A stretch of 64,000 bases of DNA from Halomontanus rarus (GTDB lineage Archaea > Halobacteriota > Halobacteria > Halobacteriales > Natrialbaceae), in NCBI RefSeq assembly GCF_029338335.1, contig NZ_CP119796.1; one strand, 5' to 3'. The translations under genes were made by a program, and so were the position numbers. Shown here in pieces: positions 7,791-16,521 of this stretch. Numbering within the stretch: position 1 is the stretch's first letter; each line of letters opens with the position of its first letter. The notes under the pieces are model-generated. The model saw nothing but the letters and a program-made list of their open reading frames with translations, was not told the origin of the DNA and ran no database searches.

Positions 7791-8276
7791 ATGGTCGACG
7801 CGATCACGATCCTGGCCGTCGCATTGCTCGTCGGCGGTGTCGCCGGAACGGTGGTTCCGCTGGTTCCCGGCGGCCTCCTCTCGCTGTCGGGACTCCTCCT
7901 CTACTGGTGGCACACCGGGTTCACGGAACCGGGAACGGTCGCGATGCTCGCCTTCCTATTTCTGGGCCTCTGTACCGTCTTCGTCGAGTTCTTCGCCGGC
8001 GCGAGTTCCGCCCGGTACGGCGGCGCCTCCTGGACGACGACCGCGATCGCCGTCGTCGTCGCTATGGTGTTACTGGTGGTCACCGGCCCGGTCGGCCTCG
8101 TCGTCGGCCTGTTCGGTACCGTCTTCCTCGTGGAGTTCGTTCGCAACGGCGACCTCGAGACCAGCAGTCGAGCCGCCTTCTACGCCAGCGTCGGCGTGCT
8201 CGCCTCGACGGCGGTGCAGGTGTTGCTGACGGTGACGATCTTCCTCGGGTTCGTCGTGGTCGTCTTCGTGCTGTGA
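7791..8276 (+). CDS. DUF456 family membrane protein
   Basis: 161 residues from the ATG at 7791; an in-frame GTG 54 nt earlier would add a hydrophilic stretch with no family match. Four to five hydrophobic helices rich in Gly, Ala and Val (ILAVALLVGGVAGTVVPLVP, LSGLLLYWW, AIAVVVAMVLLVVTGPVG) match DUF456, a widespread family of unknown function. The segment EFVRNGDLETSSRAAFYASV between the last two helices is the characteristic family loop. It sits in the cell membrane. No partner is evident. Confidence 0.85.
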   Translation: MVDAITILAVALLVGGVAGTVVPLVPGGLLSLSGLLLYWWHTGFTEPGTVAMLAFLFLGLCTVFVEFFAGASSARYGGASWTTTAIAVVVAMVLLVVTGPVGLVVGLFGTVFLVEFVRNGDLETSSRAAFYASVGVLASTAVQVLLTVTIFLGFVVVVFVL

Positions 8277-8337
8277 CGCTCGGTCAACGCGCGCAAGGCG
8301 TGCAAACACTGAATCGACGCCGGACCGAACGGTGACC

Positions 8338-8550
8338 ATGGAAAGAGAGTGCGCCGAACCCGACTGCAACCGTCCCGTTGCAGTCGAGTTACACATCCCC
8401 TGGGCGGACAACGAGCTGGTCTGTGCGGCCCACGCCCGCGTCCTCGGTCGTCAGGACGGGGTCGTCGCAGATCCGCTTCCCGACGGCGAGGAGCACCTCC
8501 TCGAGCGCGGACGGAGAGACGACGGCGAGCAGTCCCGAGACCGGGAGTAA
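8338..8550 (+). CDS. Small Cys/His protein, haloarchaeal hypothetical
   Basis: 70 residues from the ATG at 8338 (a GTG two codons earlier is possible). MERECAEPDCNRPVAVELHI has a Cys pair, and WADNELVCAAHARVLG adds Cys and His, a plausible four-ligand zinc site. The C-terminus is acidic and basic (GEEHLLERGRRDDGEQSRDR). Codon use is normal for the window. Function unknown. Confidence 0.7.
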   Translation: MERECAEPDCNRPVAVELHIPWADNELVCAAHARVLGRQDGVVADPLPDGEEHLLERGRRDDGEQSRDRE

Positions 8551-8610
8551 GAGTGAGAGTGAGAGCAAGAACGAGACCGGGAGTGAGAGAGAACGAGAAA
8601 CGAGCAGAAC
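8544..8610 (+). repeat. Purine-rich GAGTGAGAGC-type low-complexity stretch
   Basis: Almost pure A/G run with repeated GAGTGA and GAGAGC-like units directly after the small Cys/His gene and before the convergent GluRS stop. No coding potential. It may be a transcription-termination or slippage-derived spacer. Confidence 0.4.
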
Positions 8611-8626
8611 CCGATTTTAAACGGTG

Positions 8627-10396
8627 TTAGGGATGCGCGTAGTACGCGACGGTCTCGCCGTCTTCGTGGCGGTCTCGCGGACTTCGTCCGCTCGTGTCGT
8701 CCGTGGCGCGTGGCGCCACGCTATCGATCCGCGCGAATCCGACGCGCTCGAACTGGACCATATCGTCGGACTCGAGGTCGGCCACGCCGGGTTCGGCTCG
8801 TCCCTCCACGTCGCCGTCCATCGTCCGGAGTCGAACGGGGACGCTCTCGGCGGCGGGAACCCAGTGGATCACGTCGACTTCGCCGTCACGGACGACGTCG
8901 ATATCGTCGCCGGTGTACTGTAACGCGTCGCGCGTGTAGCGGAAACAGCCCAGCCCCTTCAGCCAGATGCGCTCCTCTCGAGCCGGCAGGTCGTCGGGCT
9001 CGAGCAGGACGCTGTCGCCGGCGGGAATCTCGCGGACGCCGCGGTCCTCGTGGTTGGGGTGCAGCGGCGGGTTCGCCTCGGTGGGCGCGTCGCCGGCCAG
9101 CGAGAGTTCGGTGCCGTCGCGGACGAGAAAGCGTCGGTCGGTCTCCTCGTCGATCAGGTCGCGGTTGTTCGCGTAGATCGAACTCATCGCGAGGTCGACG
9201 TCGCTGGTCGACGTTCCGAGCCCGATCATCGCCTCGGTGATCGCCTCGCCGCGGATGCCGCGCCGGCGGAGGCTCATCACCGTCGGGGCGCGCGGATCGT
9301 CCCAGCCCGCGAGTTCACCGCCCTGGATGAGTTCCTGAATGCGAGAGGTGGACATTTTCACGTCGTACTCGTCGAGCTGGACGTGGCCCCAGTGGACGAC
9401 CTCGGGGTACTCCCAGTCGAAGTAGTCGTAGACGAACCGCTGGCGCTTTGCGGAGTCCTGCAGGTCGATCCCGCGGATGATGTGGGTGATCTCGAGCAGG
9501 TGGTCGTCCACGCCGGACTGGAAGTCGAGCATCGGCCAGCAGCGGTACTCGCTGGCTTCCTCCCGCGGGTGAGGCGTGTCGATCATGCGGAAGGCCACCC
9601 AGTCGCGCAGCGCGGGGTTCTTGTGCTCGATGTCGGTCTTCACCCGGAGGACCATCTCGCCGCTCTCGTACTCGCCTGCGATCATAGCGTCGAACTCCTC
9701 GAGCGTGGTTTCGCGGTCCTTGCCCCGGTGGGGGCACGGCTCGCCGGCGTTTTTCAACTCCGAGAACTCCTCGCCGGAACACGAGCAGGTGTAGGCCCCG
9801 TCCATCTCGATCAGCTGGCGGGCGTGGTCGTAGTAGGTCTCGACCCGATCGCTGGCCTTGAACGTCGCATCGGGCTCGAAGCCGAGATACTCGATATCCC
9901 TGATGATCTGATCGTAAGCCTCGAGATCCGGCCGCTTCGTCTCGGGGTCGGTGTCGTCGAAGCGGACGCAGAACCAGCCGTCGTACCGTTCCTCGTAGGT
10001 GCCGATGACGGCGGGCATCCGGGCGTGACCGATGTGCCACGGACCGTTCGGATTGGGCGCACACCGCATCCGCACCTCGTCGTAGTCGTCGGCGCTGGAC
10101 AGATCCGGCAGGTCGTGTTCGTCTTCCTCGTCCTCGGCTTCGATCTCCGCTAACTCCTCTGGTGCGAGCTCCTCGAGTCGCGCTCGCTTGTCCTCGTACT
10201 CGAGGTCGTTGACCCGACCGACGACGCCACCGACGACGCCGGGGACGGCGTCGGCGTGCTCGCGAAAGTCCGGATTCTCGCCCATCAGCGGCCCCATCAC
10301 GGCCCCGACGTTGGCGTCGCTCTCGTGTTTCACGGCGTTCAACAGCGCGTGCTTTTCGGCCTCCCGCTCGACGCGCTCTCGCAACTCGTCGTTCAT
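8627..10396 (-). CDS. gltX: Glutamate--tRNA ligase (archaeal, non-discriminating type)
   Basis: 589 residues. Class I synthetase signatures are seen: PNPNGPWHIGHARMP (HIGH motif, about 112-126) and YDVKMSTSRIQEL (KMSKS equivalent). Archaeal GluRS has an N-terminal extension, here including an acidic stretch (EEDEHDLPDL), and a beta-barrel anticodon-binding domain at the C-terminus. In archaea it charges both tRNA-Glu and tRNA-Gln with Glu, the latter corrected by GatDE. It is the last gene of the long minus-strand cluster; the usual idsA-gltX adjacency is interrupted here by a lipoprotein gene. Confidence 0.97.
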   Translation of the reverse strand: MNDELRERVEREAEKHALLNAVKHESDANVGAVMGPLMGENPDFREHADAVPGVVGGVVGRVNDLEYEDKRARLEELAPEELAEIEAEDEEDEHDLPDLSSADDYDEVRMRCAPNPNGPWHIGHARMPAVIGTYEERYDGWFCVRFDDTDPETKRPDLEAYDQIIRDIEYLGFEPDATFKASDRVETYYDHARQLIEMDGAYTCSCSGEEFSELKNAGEPCPHRGKDRETTLEEFDAMIAGEYESGEMVLRVKTDIEHKNPALRDWVAFRMIDTPHPREEASEYRCWPMLDFQSGVDDHLLEITHIIRGIDLQDSAKRQRFVYDYFDWEYPEVVHWGHVQLDEYDVKMSTSRIQELIQGGELAGWDDPRAPTVMSLRRRGIRGEAITEAMIGLGTSTSDVDLAMSSIYANNRDLIDEETDRRFLVRDGTELSLAGDAPTEANPPLHPNHEDRGVREIPAGDSVLLEPDDLPAREERIWLKGLGCFRYTRDALQYTGDDIDVVRDGEVDVIHWVPAAESVPVRLRTMDGDVEGRAEPGVADLESDDMVQFERVGFARIDSVAPRATDDTSGRSPRDRHEDGETVAYYAHP

Positions 10397-10457
10397 TGGA
10401 AGGTGGTTTTCGCCCCCGAGTCAAAACTGCCGCGGTGTCGATTTCGTCGGTGGTCTG

Positions 10458-12563
10458 TCAGAGCTTCTCTGCATCCCGGGCCTGCTCGGATCGTCTGCGT
10501 GACTGCTCGAGCCGGCGGTCCGTCGCCCGCTCGATGTCGTCCGGCAGGTTCTCGCTCGCCTCGGTGAGTCGAGTCTCGACGTGATCAAGACGATCACGGA
10601 CGTTCGCGAGGCTCCGATCAGCCCGACCCCGATCGCCGTCGGCGGCCCGGTCGGCCGCGCGCCGAGCGGCCTCGGCGACGGCCTCCAGTGCTCGAGCGAG
10701 GCCGCCGACGGCGTTGTCCGAATTGCCATTGCTGCCGCGGTTGGACTGGGTATCGGGGGTAGTGTCACTCTCGTCGCCGTCACCGTGATCGGCGACAGCT
10801 GCCACGGCCGCGCTGGTCTCCTCGGCCACGTCGGCGAGGTACTCGGCGAGTGGCCCCTTCCCCGTCCGCGGTTCGTCGATGCGGACCCGCGCTTCGTCGG
10901 CAGGGTTGACCCGGAAGGCACCGATCTCGTCGTCGGCGTCCCTGACCTCGGTCGTGTAGGCCCCGTTCCGGTGGACGTACACCGCGTCCGGACCGGAGAG
11001 CGGCGCGTCGTAGAGCTGGCCAGCGAAGTCGTCCTCGACGACGAGGTCGGTCAGTTCGGCGTCCGTTCCTTCGGTATCCACTTCGAGCTTCGTCGCGTTC
11101 TCGCGGGCGACCAGCGGCACCTCGCCGTCGACACCGGCTGGCATCGGCTCGTCGTCGTCCGCGACCGCGACGGTCTCGCTGTGGGGTTCGACACCGGGGC
11201 CGTTCACCGTCAATCGATGCTCGCCCTCCGGGACGTTCTGTACGACCGCAACGCCGCCGAACGTCGGAACGGCCTCGGGCTCGCTCTCCAGCAGCGCCAC
11301 CGCTTCGACCGGGAGCTTCCGGGTGGTCAGCCCCTCGTTCTCGGGAGCGTCGTCGGACGTGATCGCTTCCGTGACGCCGACGACGACGGTGTTGATCGGT
11401 GCCGGCTCGCCGATGACATCGTATCGGTCGGCCAGTGCGGTGCGGTGATTCGGGTCGGAGATGTCCGCGGCCGGCCCGTCGTACCGGGGCTGATCCCACG
11501 GGACGCCCGTGGTCGTGATGTGATTTGCGATGGCGTCCTCGGCGAATTCCGGAACGGCGAACTCGAAGCTAAGCTGTGGCCCCGTAAACGCCGAGATGTG
11601 TTCGAGTTCGCTCGACGGGACGAGTTCGTACTCGACGTCGGCGTCTGCGTCGCGACCCGCGTGCTGGAAGACCAATCCCGTCGCTCGCCCGGGCAGGTCC
11701 CCCGGCGGCGACGAGAGGTCGGCGAACGAGCGCACCGTCAGTTCGTCGGTAACGAGGTCCTCCCGATCGACTGACGGGAGCCGCTCGTGGTCGTAGATGG
11801 GGGCGCCGTCCAGTTCCGGAACGAGGTACGGCAGCCGCGACCCTTCGTCCCGGGGAAGGCCGTACGCCACCGGGACGTTGGCGAAGTCTTCGATACCCTC
11901 GATCGCGCTGTTGGTGATATCCGCGAACGTGCCGTCGATCGGAAGCCGCTGGAATCGGTCCGCGACGTCGTTGATCGATAGCGCACTCGAGTGCGATCCC
12001 AGTTCCGAGAGAATCCGCGGTACTCGCTCGGGTTCGGGGTCGAGGAACTCGTTGTTGGGCACGGCCCCGGAGTGAGAGCTAGCGACGAACAGCTGCGGGT
12101 CACCGGAGTCGGTATCGACGAAAACGTGCAGTACCTCCCAGTCGTGCCAGTGGAAGTTAGTCGTGAACTGATCGAAGGCGGAGTAGTACCAGTACTGAAC
12201 GACGGCCAGTGGCGAGCCTTCGTATCGAACCGCGTGGTAGAACAGCGTCGGGATCGGCGGTCCGTCGGACCGTCCGGACTGTTCGGTGTAGCCGTCGAAG
12301 GCGGCGAACCCGTCGACCACGGTCTCTCCTTCCCGATCGGTCGCGTAGGGCCGAGGATCGGTCGGGAACCACTGCTCGTGCTCGTCGAAGTACAGCGTCG
12401 GTGCGAACCGCTCTGCGAGCTCGCGGGCTCGGTCGTCCGCCAGCGCCGTCGTATCGCCGTCTTCGCCCCGTTCGAAGGCCGAACAGCCCGCGAGCGTCAC
12501 TGTTCCGGCGAGGGACGCGAGAAGGGTTCGACGATCGATCGCGGGAGGGTTGTTGGATGGCAC
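10458..12563 (-). CDS. Tat-type lipoprotein with Vps62-like domain
   Basis: About 701 residues from the GTG at 12563. An in-frame ATG at 12653 would place 40 residues before the signal and is less likely. The N-terminus has DRRTLLASLAGTVTLAGC: twin arginine, hydrophobic core and a lipobox with Cys27, as in haloarchaeal Tat lipoproteins. Residues about 50-190 (FAPTLYFDEHEQWFPTDPRP, VVQYWYYSAFDQF, WHDWEVLHVFVD, SSHSGA) resemble the Vps62/DUF946 domain. The C-terminal half has a beta-rich region, then an Ala/Arg/Asp-rich helical tail that could form a coiled coil. Exported and membrane-anchored; function unknown. It lies between idsA and gltX, a conserved pair elsewhere, so it may be an insertion. 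Confidence 0.75.
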   Translation of the reverse strand: MPSNNPPAIDRRTLLASLAGTVTLAGCSAFERGEDGDTTALADDRARELAERFAPTLYFDEHEQWFPTDPRPYATDREGETVVDGFAAFDGYTEQSGRSDGPPIPTLFYHAVRYEGSPLAVVQYWYYSAFDQFTTNFHWHDWEVLHVFVDTDSGDPQLFVASSHSGAVPNNEFLDPEPERVPRILSELGSHSSALSINDVADRFQRLPIDGTFADITNSAIEGIEDFANVPVAYGLPRDEGSRLPYLVPELDGAPIYDHERLPSVDREDLVTDELTVRSFADLSSPPGDLPGRATGLVFQHAGRDADADVEYELVPSSELEHISAFTGPQLSFEFAVPEFAEDAIANHITTTGVPWDQPRYDGPAADISDPNHRTALADRYDVIGEPAPINTVVVGVTEAITSDDAPENEGLTTRKLPVEAVALLESEPEAVPTFGGVAVVQNVPEGEHRLTVNGPGVEPHSETVAVADDDEPMPAGVDGEVPLVARENATKLEVDTEGTDAELTDLVVEDDFAGQLYDAPLSGPDAVYVHRNGAYTTEVRDADDEIGAFRVNPADEARVRIDEPRTGKGPLAEYLADVAEETSAAVAAVADHGDGDESDTTPDTQSNRGSNGNSDNAVGGLARALEAVAEAARRAADRAADGDRGRADRSLANVRDRLDHVETRLTEASENLPDDIERATDRRLEQSRRRSEQARDAEKL

Positions 12564-12861
12564 GATATCACCGATCACGTCCGATCGTCCGTACGCGAGG
12601 GCCGGACAACATACCACTCGGTCTCTCTGGACGTAGGATAGGTCTTCTGCCATCGCCGGTCTCCGTCATCAGACGTGAATTCGGTGTCGGTTGATAGAAC
12701 ACGAGGACTACTCGTACCGTCACGTGTGCGGTGACGTACACCAGCCTGGAAGGCCTGAATTTTGTCTCGAATCGCCCCCAAATCGCCGTTTCGACGTTCG
12801 AACTCGGATCCAAACTACGTGTGAAAAGAAAGACGGGACGGAACCGACGACCGACCGCGTC
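12564..12861. other. Intergenic region between lipoprotein gene and idsA
   Basis: About 300 nt. It should hold the promoter of the minus-strand lipoprotein gene, but no strong TATA box stands out. No coding frame with natural composition was seen. Confidence 0.5.
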
Positions 12862-13920
12862 TCAGTACCCGCGTTCGATCAGGTAATCTGCGATGTCGAA
12901 CAGCAGGTCACGAGCCTCGTTGTCGGGGACGACCTCGAGTCGGTCCTTGCCGCGGGCGACGAGATCGCGGGCAGTCCCGTTGGCGTACTCGATCGACCCG
13001 CTCTCCTCGAGGACGGCGACGGCGTCGTCTATCTCCGCCTCGGTGACGTTCTCGACCGTGGTCGTATCGACTAGATCGGCTACGTCGACGCCCTGTTCGC
13101 GGGCGTGGACGGTGATCAACGTCTGCTTGTTCTCGACGAGATCGCTGCCCCGCTGTTTGCCGAGTTGCTCGCTCGGGACCGTCAGATCTAGCACGTCGTC
13201 TTGAATCTGGAACGCCCGTCCCACGTCGAGCCCGTAGCCGTAGAGCGCCTCGATCGTCTCGTCGTCGGCACCCAGCAGGACTGCCGGGAGACACGCGGCG
13301 GCCGCGTACAGCACGGCCGTCTTTTGCTCGATCATCTCGAGGTACTCGTCTGTCGTCACGTCCCCGCGTTGCTCGAAACTCACGTCGAGCGACTGGCCCT
13401 CGCAAATCTTCGTACAGGTCGTCGCGAGGATCTCGAGGGCGTCGACGAGCCGATCGGCGGGGGCACCGGTCTCGAGCATGATCTCGAACGCCTTCGAGTA
13501 GAGCGTGTCGCCCGCGAGGATCGCCGTCTCGAGGTCGTACTCCTTGTGGACGGCGGGGACGCCGCGACGGAGGTCGTCGTCGTCCATGATGTCGTCGTGA
13601 ATCAGGGTGAACGATTGGATGACCTCGACGCTGACGGCGCCGGCCATCACGTCGATCGTGTCGTCGTTCTCGTCACCGAGATCCGGAAACTCCCGGTAGT
13701 CGACCGAGAGCGGTTCGACGTCTGCGAGCGCCTCGGCGGTCGTGAGCAATACGGTCGGTCGAAGGCGTTTCCCGCCGGCGTCGAGCAGGTACCGCGAGGC
13801 CTCGTAGAGCCGTTCGGGTCGCTGGATCGGGAGCTCTTCGGGGATCGCCTCGTTGACCTGCTCGCGGCGCTTTCCGACCGCCTCGAGTACAGCCTGTTCG
13901 CGTGCCTCTGGAGTTGTCAT
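12862..13920 (-). CDS. idsA: Geranylgeranyl/polyprenyl diphosphate synthase
   Basis: 352 residues, trans-isoprenyl diphosphate synthase. The first Asp-rich motif is LIHDDIMDDDDLRRG (DDxxD form) and the second is FQIQDDVLDLT. GGKRLRPTVLL near residue 50 binds the diphosphate. It condenses IPP with allylic diphosphates to the C20 (or C25) chains of archaeal ether lipids and carotenoids. It follows RNase J with a 1-nt gap and belongs to the mevalonate kinase/IPK group, so precursor supply and chain building are in one cluster. Confidence 0.95.
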   Translation of the reverse strand: MTTPEAREQAVLEAVGKRREQVNEAIPEELPIQRPERLYEASRYLLDAGGKRLRPTVLLTTAEALADVEPLSVDYREFPDLGDENDDTIDVMAGAVSVEVIQSFTLIHDDIMDDDDLRRGVPAVHKEYDLETAILAGDTLYSKAFEIMLETGAPADRLVDALEILATTCTKICEGQSLDVSFEQRGDVTTDEYLEMIEQKTAVLYAAAACLPAVLLGADDETIEALYGYGLDVGRAFQIQDDVLDLTVPSEQLGKQRGSDLVENKQTLITVHAREQGVDVADLVDTTTVENVTEAEIDDAVAVLEESGSIEYANGTARDLVARGKDRLEVVPDNEARDLLFDIADYLIERGY

Positions 13921-13921
13921 A

Positions 13922-15274
13922 TCACTCGACTAACTGAATTAGGTTCCCGTTGCGCGTGACGTGGAGGTCGCGGCCCATCTTGTACCCTTCGCTCTCACAG
14001 AGGTTGACGTATCCCGAGAGACCTTTGAGGTCTTGGTGGGCGGGAACGATATTCTGTGGCTGGAGCGCGTCGAGCATCTCGTAGTGGCCCTCCTGACAGA
14101 GGTGGCCCGAGACGTGGATGTCGTCGTAGATACGAGCGCCCTGCATGCCGAGGAGTTTTTCAGCCTGGTAACGCTGGCCCTCGTTTGTCGGTTCGGGAAT
14201 GACGCGAGCGGAGAAGACGACCTTGTCGCCGTTGTCGAGTTCGTAGGGCGTCTCGCCGCGGGCCATTCGCGTGAGCATCGCGCGCGGTTCGCCCTGGTGA
14301 CCAGTGACGACGGGCAAGAAGTTCTCCTTGCCCTCGTTCATGATGCGTTTGAACGTGCGGTCGACGGACTTGCGGTGACCGAACATCCCGAGGTCGGTCG
14401 GGAAGTCGACGAAATCGAGTCGCTCGGCGGTGCCGGAGTACTTCTCCATCGACCGACCCAGCAACACGGGCTGGCGACCGATGTCGTCGGCGAACTCGAC
14501 GAGGCTCTTCACGCGGGCGATGTGTGAGGAGAACGTCGTTGCGACGATGCCGCCGTCGTAGTCCTCCATGCTGTAGAGGACGTCCCGAAGGTGTTCTCGA
14601 GCGACGTTCTCGGAGGGAGTTCGACCCTTCTTGTTCGCGTTGGTACAGTCCTCGATGTAACAGAGGACGCCCTCGCCCTCGCGGCCGATCTCGCGGAACC
14701 GTTCCATGTCGATCGGGTCGCCGATGACCGGCGTGTGGTCCATCCGTTTGTCCAGTCCGTAGACGACCGCGCCCTCGGGCGTGTGAAGCACCGGGTTGAT
14801 CGCGTCGATGATCGAGTGGGTCACGTTCACGAACTCGAGGTCGACCTGCCCGCTGTCGCCGATGGACATCGTCTCGCCGGGGTCCATCTTGATCAGATCG
14901 TTGTCGACGCCGAACTTCTGCTCGCCTTCGATCTGCTGTTTGACGAGTTCGATGGTGAACGGCGTCGCGACGACCGGTGCGTCGTACCGGTGGGCCAGCT
15001 TCGAGATGGCGCCGATGTGGTCTAAGTGACCGTGAGTCGGCACGATCGCCTGCACGTCGCCCTCGAGGTCGGACATGATCCGGTCGTCCGGAATCGCGCC
15101 CATGTCGATCAGGTCGAGGCTGTGCATCCGCTCTGTCTCGACGTTATCGTGAATGAGAACCTGCGAGAGGTTCAGCCCCATGTCGAAGATGACGACGTCG
15201 TCTCCCGCGCGAACGGCGGTCATCTGCCGTCCGACTTCTTCGTAACCGCCTATCGTTGCAATTTCGATTTCCAT
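13922..15274 (-). CDS. rnj: Ribonuclease J (metallo-beta-lactamase/beta-CASP)
   Basis: 450 residues. The metal site PTHGHLDHIGAISKL (about 79-93) is the HxHxDH motif. Further motifs are THSIIDAINPVLHTPEG, VTGHQGEPRAMLTRMARGE and the closing HVSGHLCQEGHYEMLDALQP with IVPAHQDL. These are beta-CASP family A/B/C elements of archaeal RNase J, a 5'-3' exonuclease in RNA decay. The family is conserved within the archaeal isoprenoid cluster next to idsA, as here. A stretch of about 500 nt without a gene, with a perfect hairpin and an ABC ATPase relic, separates it from ipk. Confidence 0.92.
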   Translation of the reverse strand: MEIEIATIGGYEEVGRQMTAVRAGDDVVIFDMGLNLSQVLIHDNVETERMHSLDLIDMGAIPDDRIMSDLEGDVQAIVPTHGHLDHIGAISKLAHRYDAPVVATPFTIELVKQQIEGEQKFGVDNDLIKMDPGETMSIGDSGQVDLEFVNVTHSIIDAINPVLHTPEGAVVYGLDKRMDHTPVIGDPIDMERFREIGREGEGVLCYIEDCTNANKKGRTPSENVAREHLRDVLYSMEDYDGGIVATTFSSHIARVKSLVEFADDIGRQPVLLGRSMEKYSGTAERLDFVDFPTDLGMFGHRKSVDRTFKRIMNEGKENFLPVVTGHQGEPRAMLTRMARGETPYELDNGDKVVFSARVIPEPTNEGQRYQAEKLLGMQGARIYDDIHVSGHLCQEGHYEMLDALQPQNIVPAHQDLKGLSGYVNLCESEGYKMGRDLHVTRNGNLIQLVE

Positions 15275-15329
15275 GATTGTAGCACTGAAAGCCGCGTTTT
15301 GTGGACTCTCATCGAAACGGTCCGCGGAC

Positions 15330-15490
15330 TCCCGGTTTGCGGCCCCGGCGTCTTACAGCGCGTCGGCCACCTCGATCCCGCTATGCGCTCGGGGGACGTC
15401 CCGAAACACCTCACAGCACCGCTGTGAGGCCCGAACGCACTTGCCCGCGGGTCTCGCTAGTCCCACGTACACACCGCGATGTTAAAAACG
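15330..15490 (-). ncRNA. Candidate structured RNA or leader upstream of RNase J
   Basis: The minus strand has a TATA-like GTTTTTAACA at about 15482-15491. It is followed downstream by a GC-rich segment without coding character and a perfect hairpin at 15409-15429 (9-bp arms CCTCACAGC and GCTGTGAGG, 3-nt loop). This could be the RNase J 5' leader or a separate stable RNA. I compared it by eye with RNase P RNA, SRP RNA and C/D or H/ACA RNAs and saw no convincing match, although an ACA occurs near 15300. Evidence is structural only. Confidence 0.3.
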
Positions 15491-15497
15491 CAGTGGG

Positions 15498-15698
15498 TTA
15501 CTGACCGCGAGTGAACATGCGCCACACACTGCACGTTCGACGCCGGCCGGTCCCAGAAATCTGCGCCGACACGCTCACGCCCATCGCCGAGACCGGTTCG
15601 TCACAGACGATCAGGTACGGTTCGACCGCGAGCGCGCTCGCGATGGCGATGACGATGGCGATCCGCTGTCGTTGCTCGCCGGAGAACTGTGGGTACCA
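15498..15698 (-). pseudogene. Relic of an oligopeptide ABC transporter ATPase (Dpp/Opp type)
   Basis: The minus strand from 15698 encodes YPQFSGEQRQRIAIVIAIAS, then ALAVEPYLIVCDEPVSAMG, then VSVSAQI, ending in TAA at 15498. This is the ABC signature (FSGGQRQRI), Walker B (LIVCDEPVSALD) and the start of the D-loop/H-loop region of DppD/DppF-like ATPases. The frame is blocked upstream by TAG at 15699-15701, and no Walker A half is present. The repeated ATCGCC/GTCATC units suggest decay by slippage. It is a fragment of about 65 codons left between ipk and RNase J. Confidence 0.8.
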
Positions 15699-15780
15699 CT
15701 ACACATCCGATCCCACAACGGTCGTTCCGGGCGTGCACTGGCGCTCGGTGCTACTATCTGACCATCGTCCAGCGAGGCGC

Positions 15781-16521
15781 TCACTCGACGGTCGTTCCCG
15801 GTTCACCGCCCGCGAGGAACTCGTCCAGATCCTCGAGACCGAAAATCGACGCCGACGCCTCGAGTGCGAGCAACGCCCGTACCTTCGCGGCCATCCCGCC
15901 GGTGACGTCGGTCGACTCGCTCCCCCCGAGCACCGATTCGACGTCCTCGTACGCGACGATCCGTTCGATCACCCGTTCGTCGCCGTCGAGAACGCCGGGA
16001 ACCGTCGAACAGAGGCCAACGCGGTCCGCCTCGAGGTCGCTCGCGAGGCCGGCGACGAGTTCGTCCCCACTGACGACCGTCGCCCCTTCACCCGCGTGGG
16101 CGACCAGATCGCCGTGAAGTACGGGAACGAACCCTTCCTCGAGCATCGTCCGGATCTGGCCCGTCGGGAGAGTCAACTCTCCTGTACGGTCACGGTGGGC
16201 CACAGAGAACGGATGCACCGGGACCGCGTTTACGTCCCGCTCGAGCAACCGCCGGAGGACGAAGCCGTTGAGCGTCTTCATCGCGCCGTGGATCGCGAGC
16301 GCCGCGCCGGCGTCGTGCGTACCCTCGGTCGTACTGACTCCGTGTTCGCTCGCGTTGTGGTGACCGAAACTTCCACCGCCGTGAACGACGACGAGCTCCG
16401 CGTCGCTGTCGACGCCCGCCACCGCATCAACCGCCCGCTCGAGGGCTTCGCCGTCGAGGGTCTCCGGTCGATCCTTGTCCGTGACGACGCTGCCGCCGAG
16501 TTTGAGGACGAGCGCGGTCAT
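15781..16521 (-). CDS. ipk: Isopentenyl phosphate kinase
   Basis: 246 residues of the amino-acid-kinase fold. VLKLGGSVVTDKDRPET at the N-terminus and VVVHGGGSFGHHNASEHGVS (His at about 60) are diagnostic of IPK, which phosphorylates isopentenyl phosphate to IPP in the archaeal mevalonate pathway. ESTDVTGGMAAKVRALLALE closes the nucleotide site. Its ATG overlaps the mevalonate kinase stop by 4 nt, so the two are co-translated. Confidence 0.96.
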   Translation of the reverse strand: MTALVLKLGGSVVTDKDRPETLDGEALERAVDAVAGVDSDAELVVVHGGGSFGHHNASEHGVSTTEGTHDAGAALAIHGAMKTLNGFVLRRLLERDVNAVPVHPFSVAHRDRTGELTLPTGQIRTMLEEGFVPVLHGDLVAHAGEGATVVSGDELVAGLASDLEADRVGLCSTVPGVLDGDERVIERIVAYEDVESVLGGSESTDVTGGMAAKVRALLALEASASIFGLEDLDEFLAGGEPGTTVE

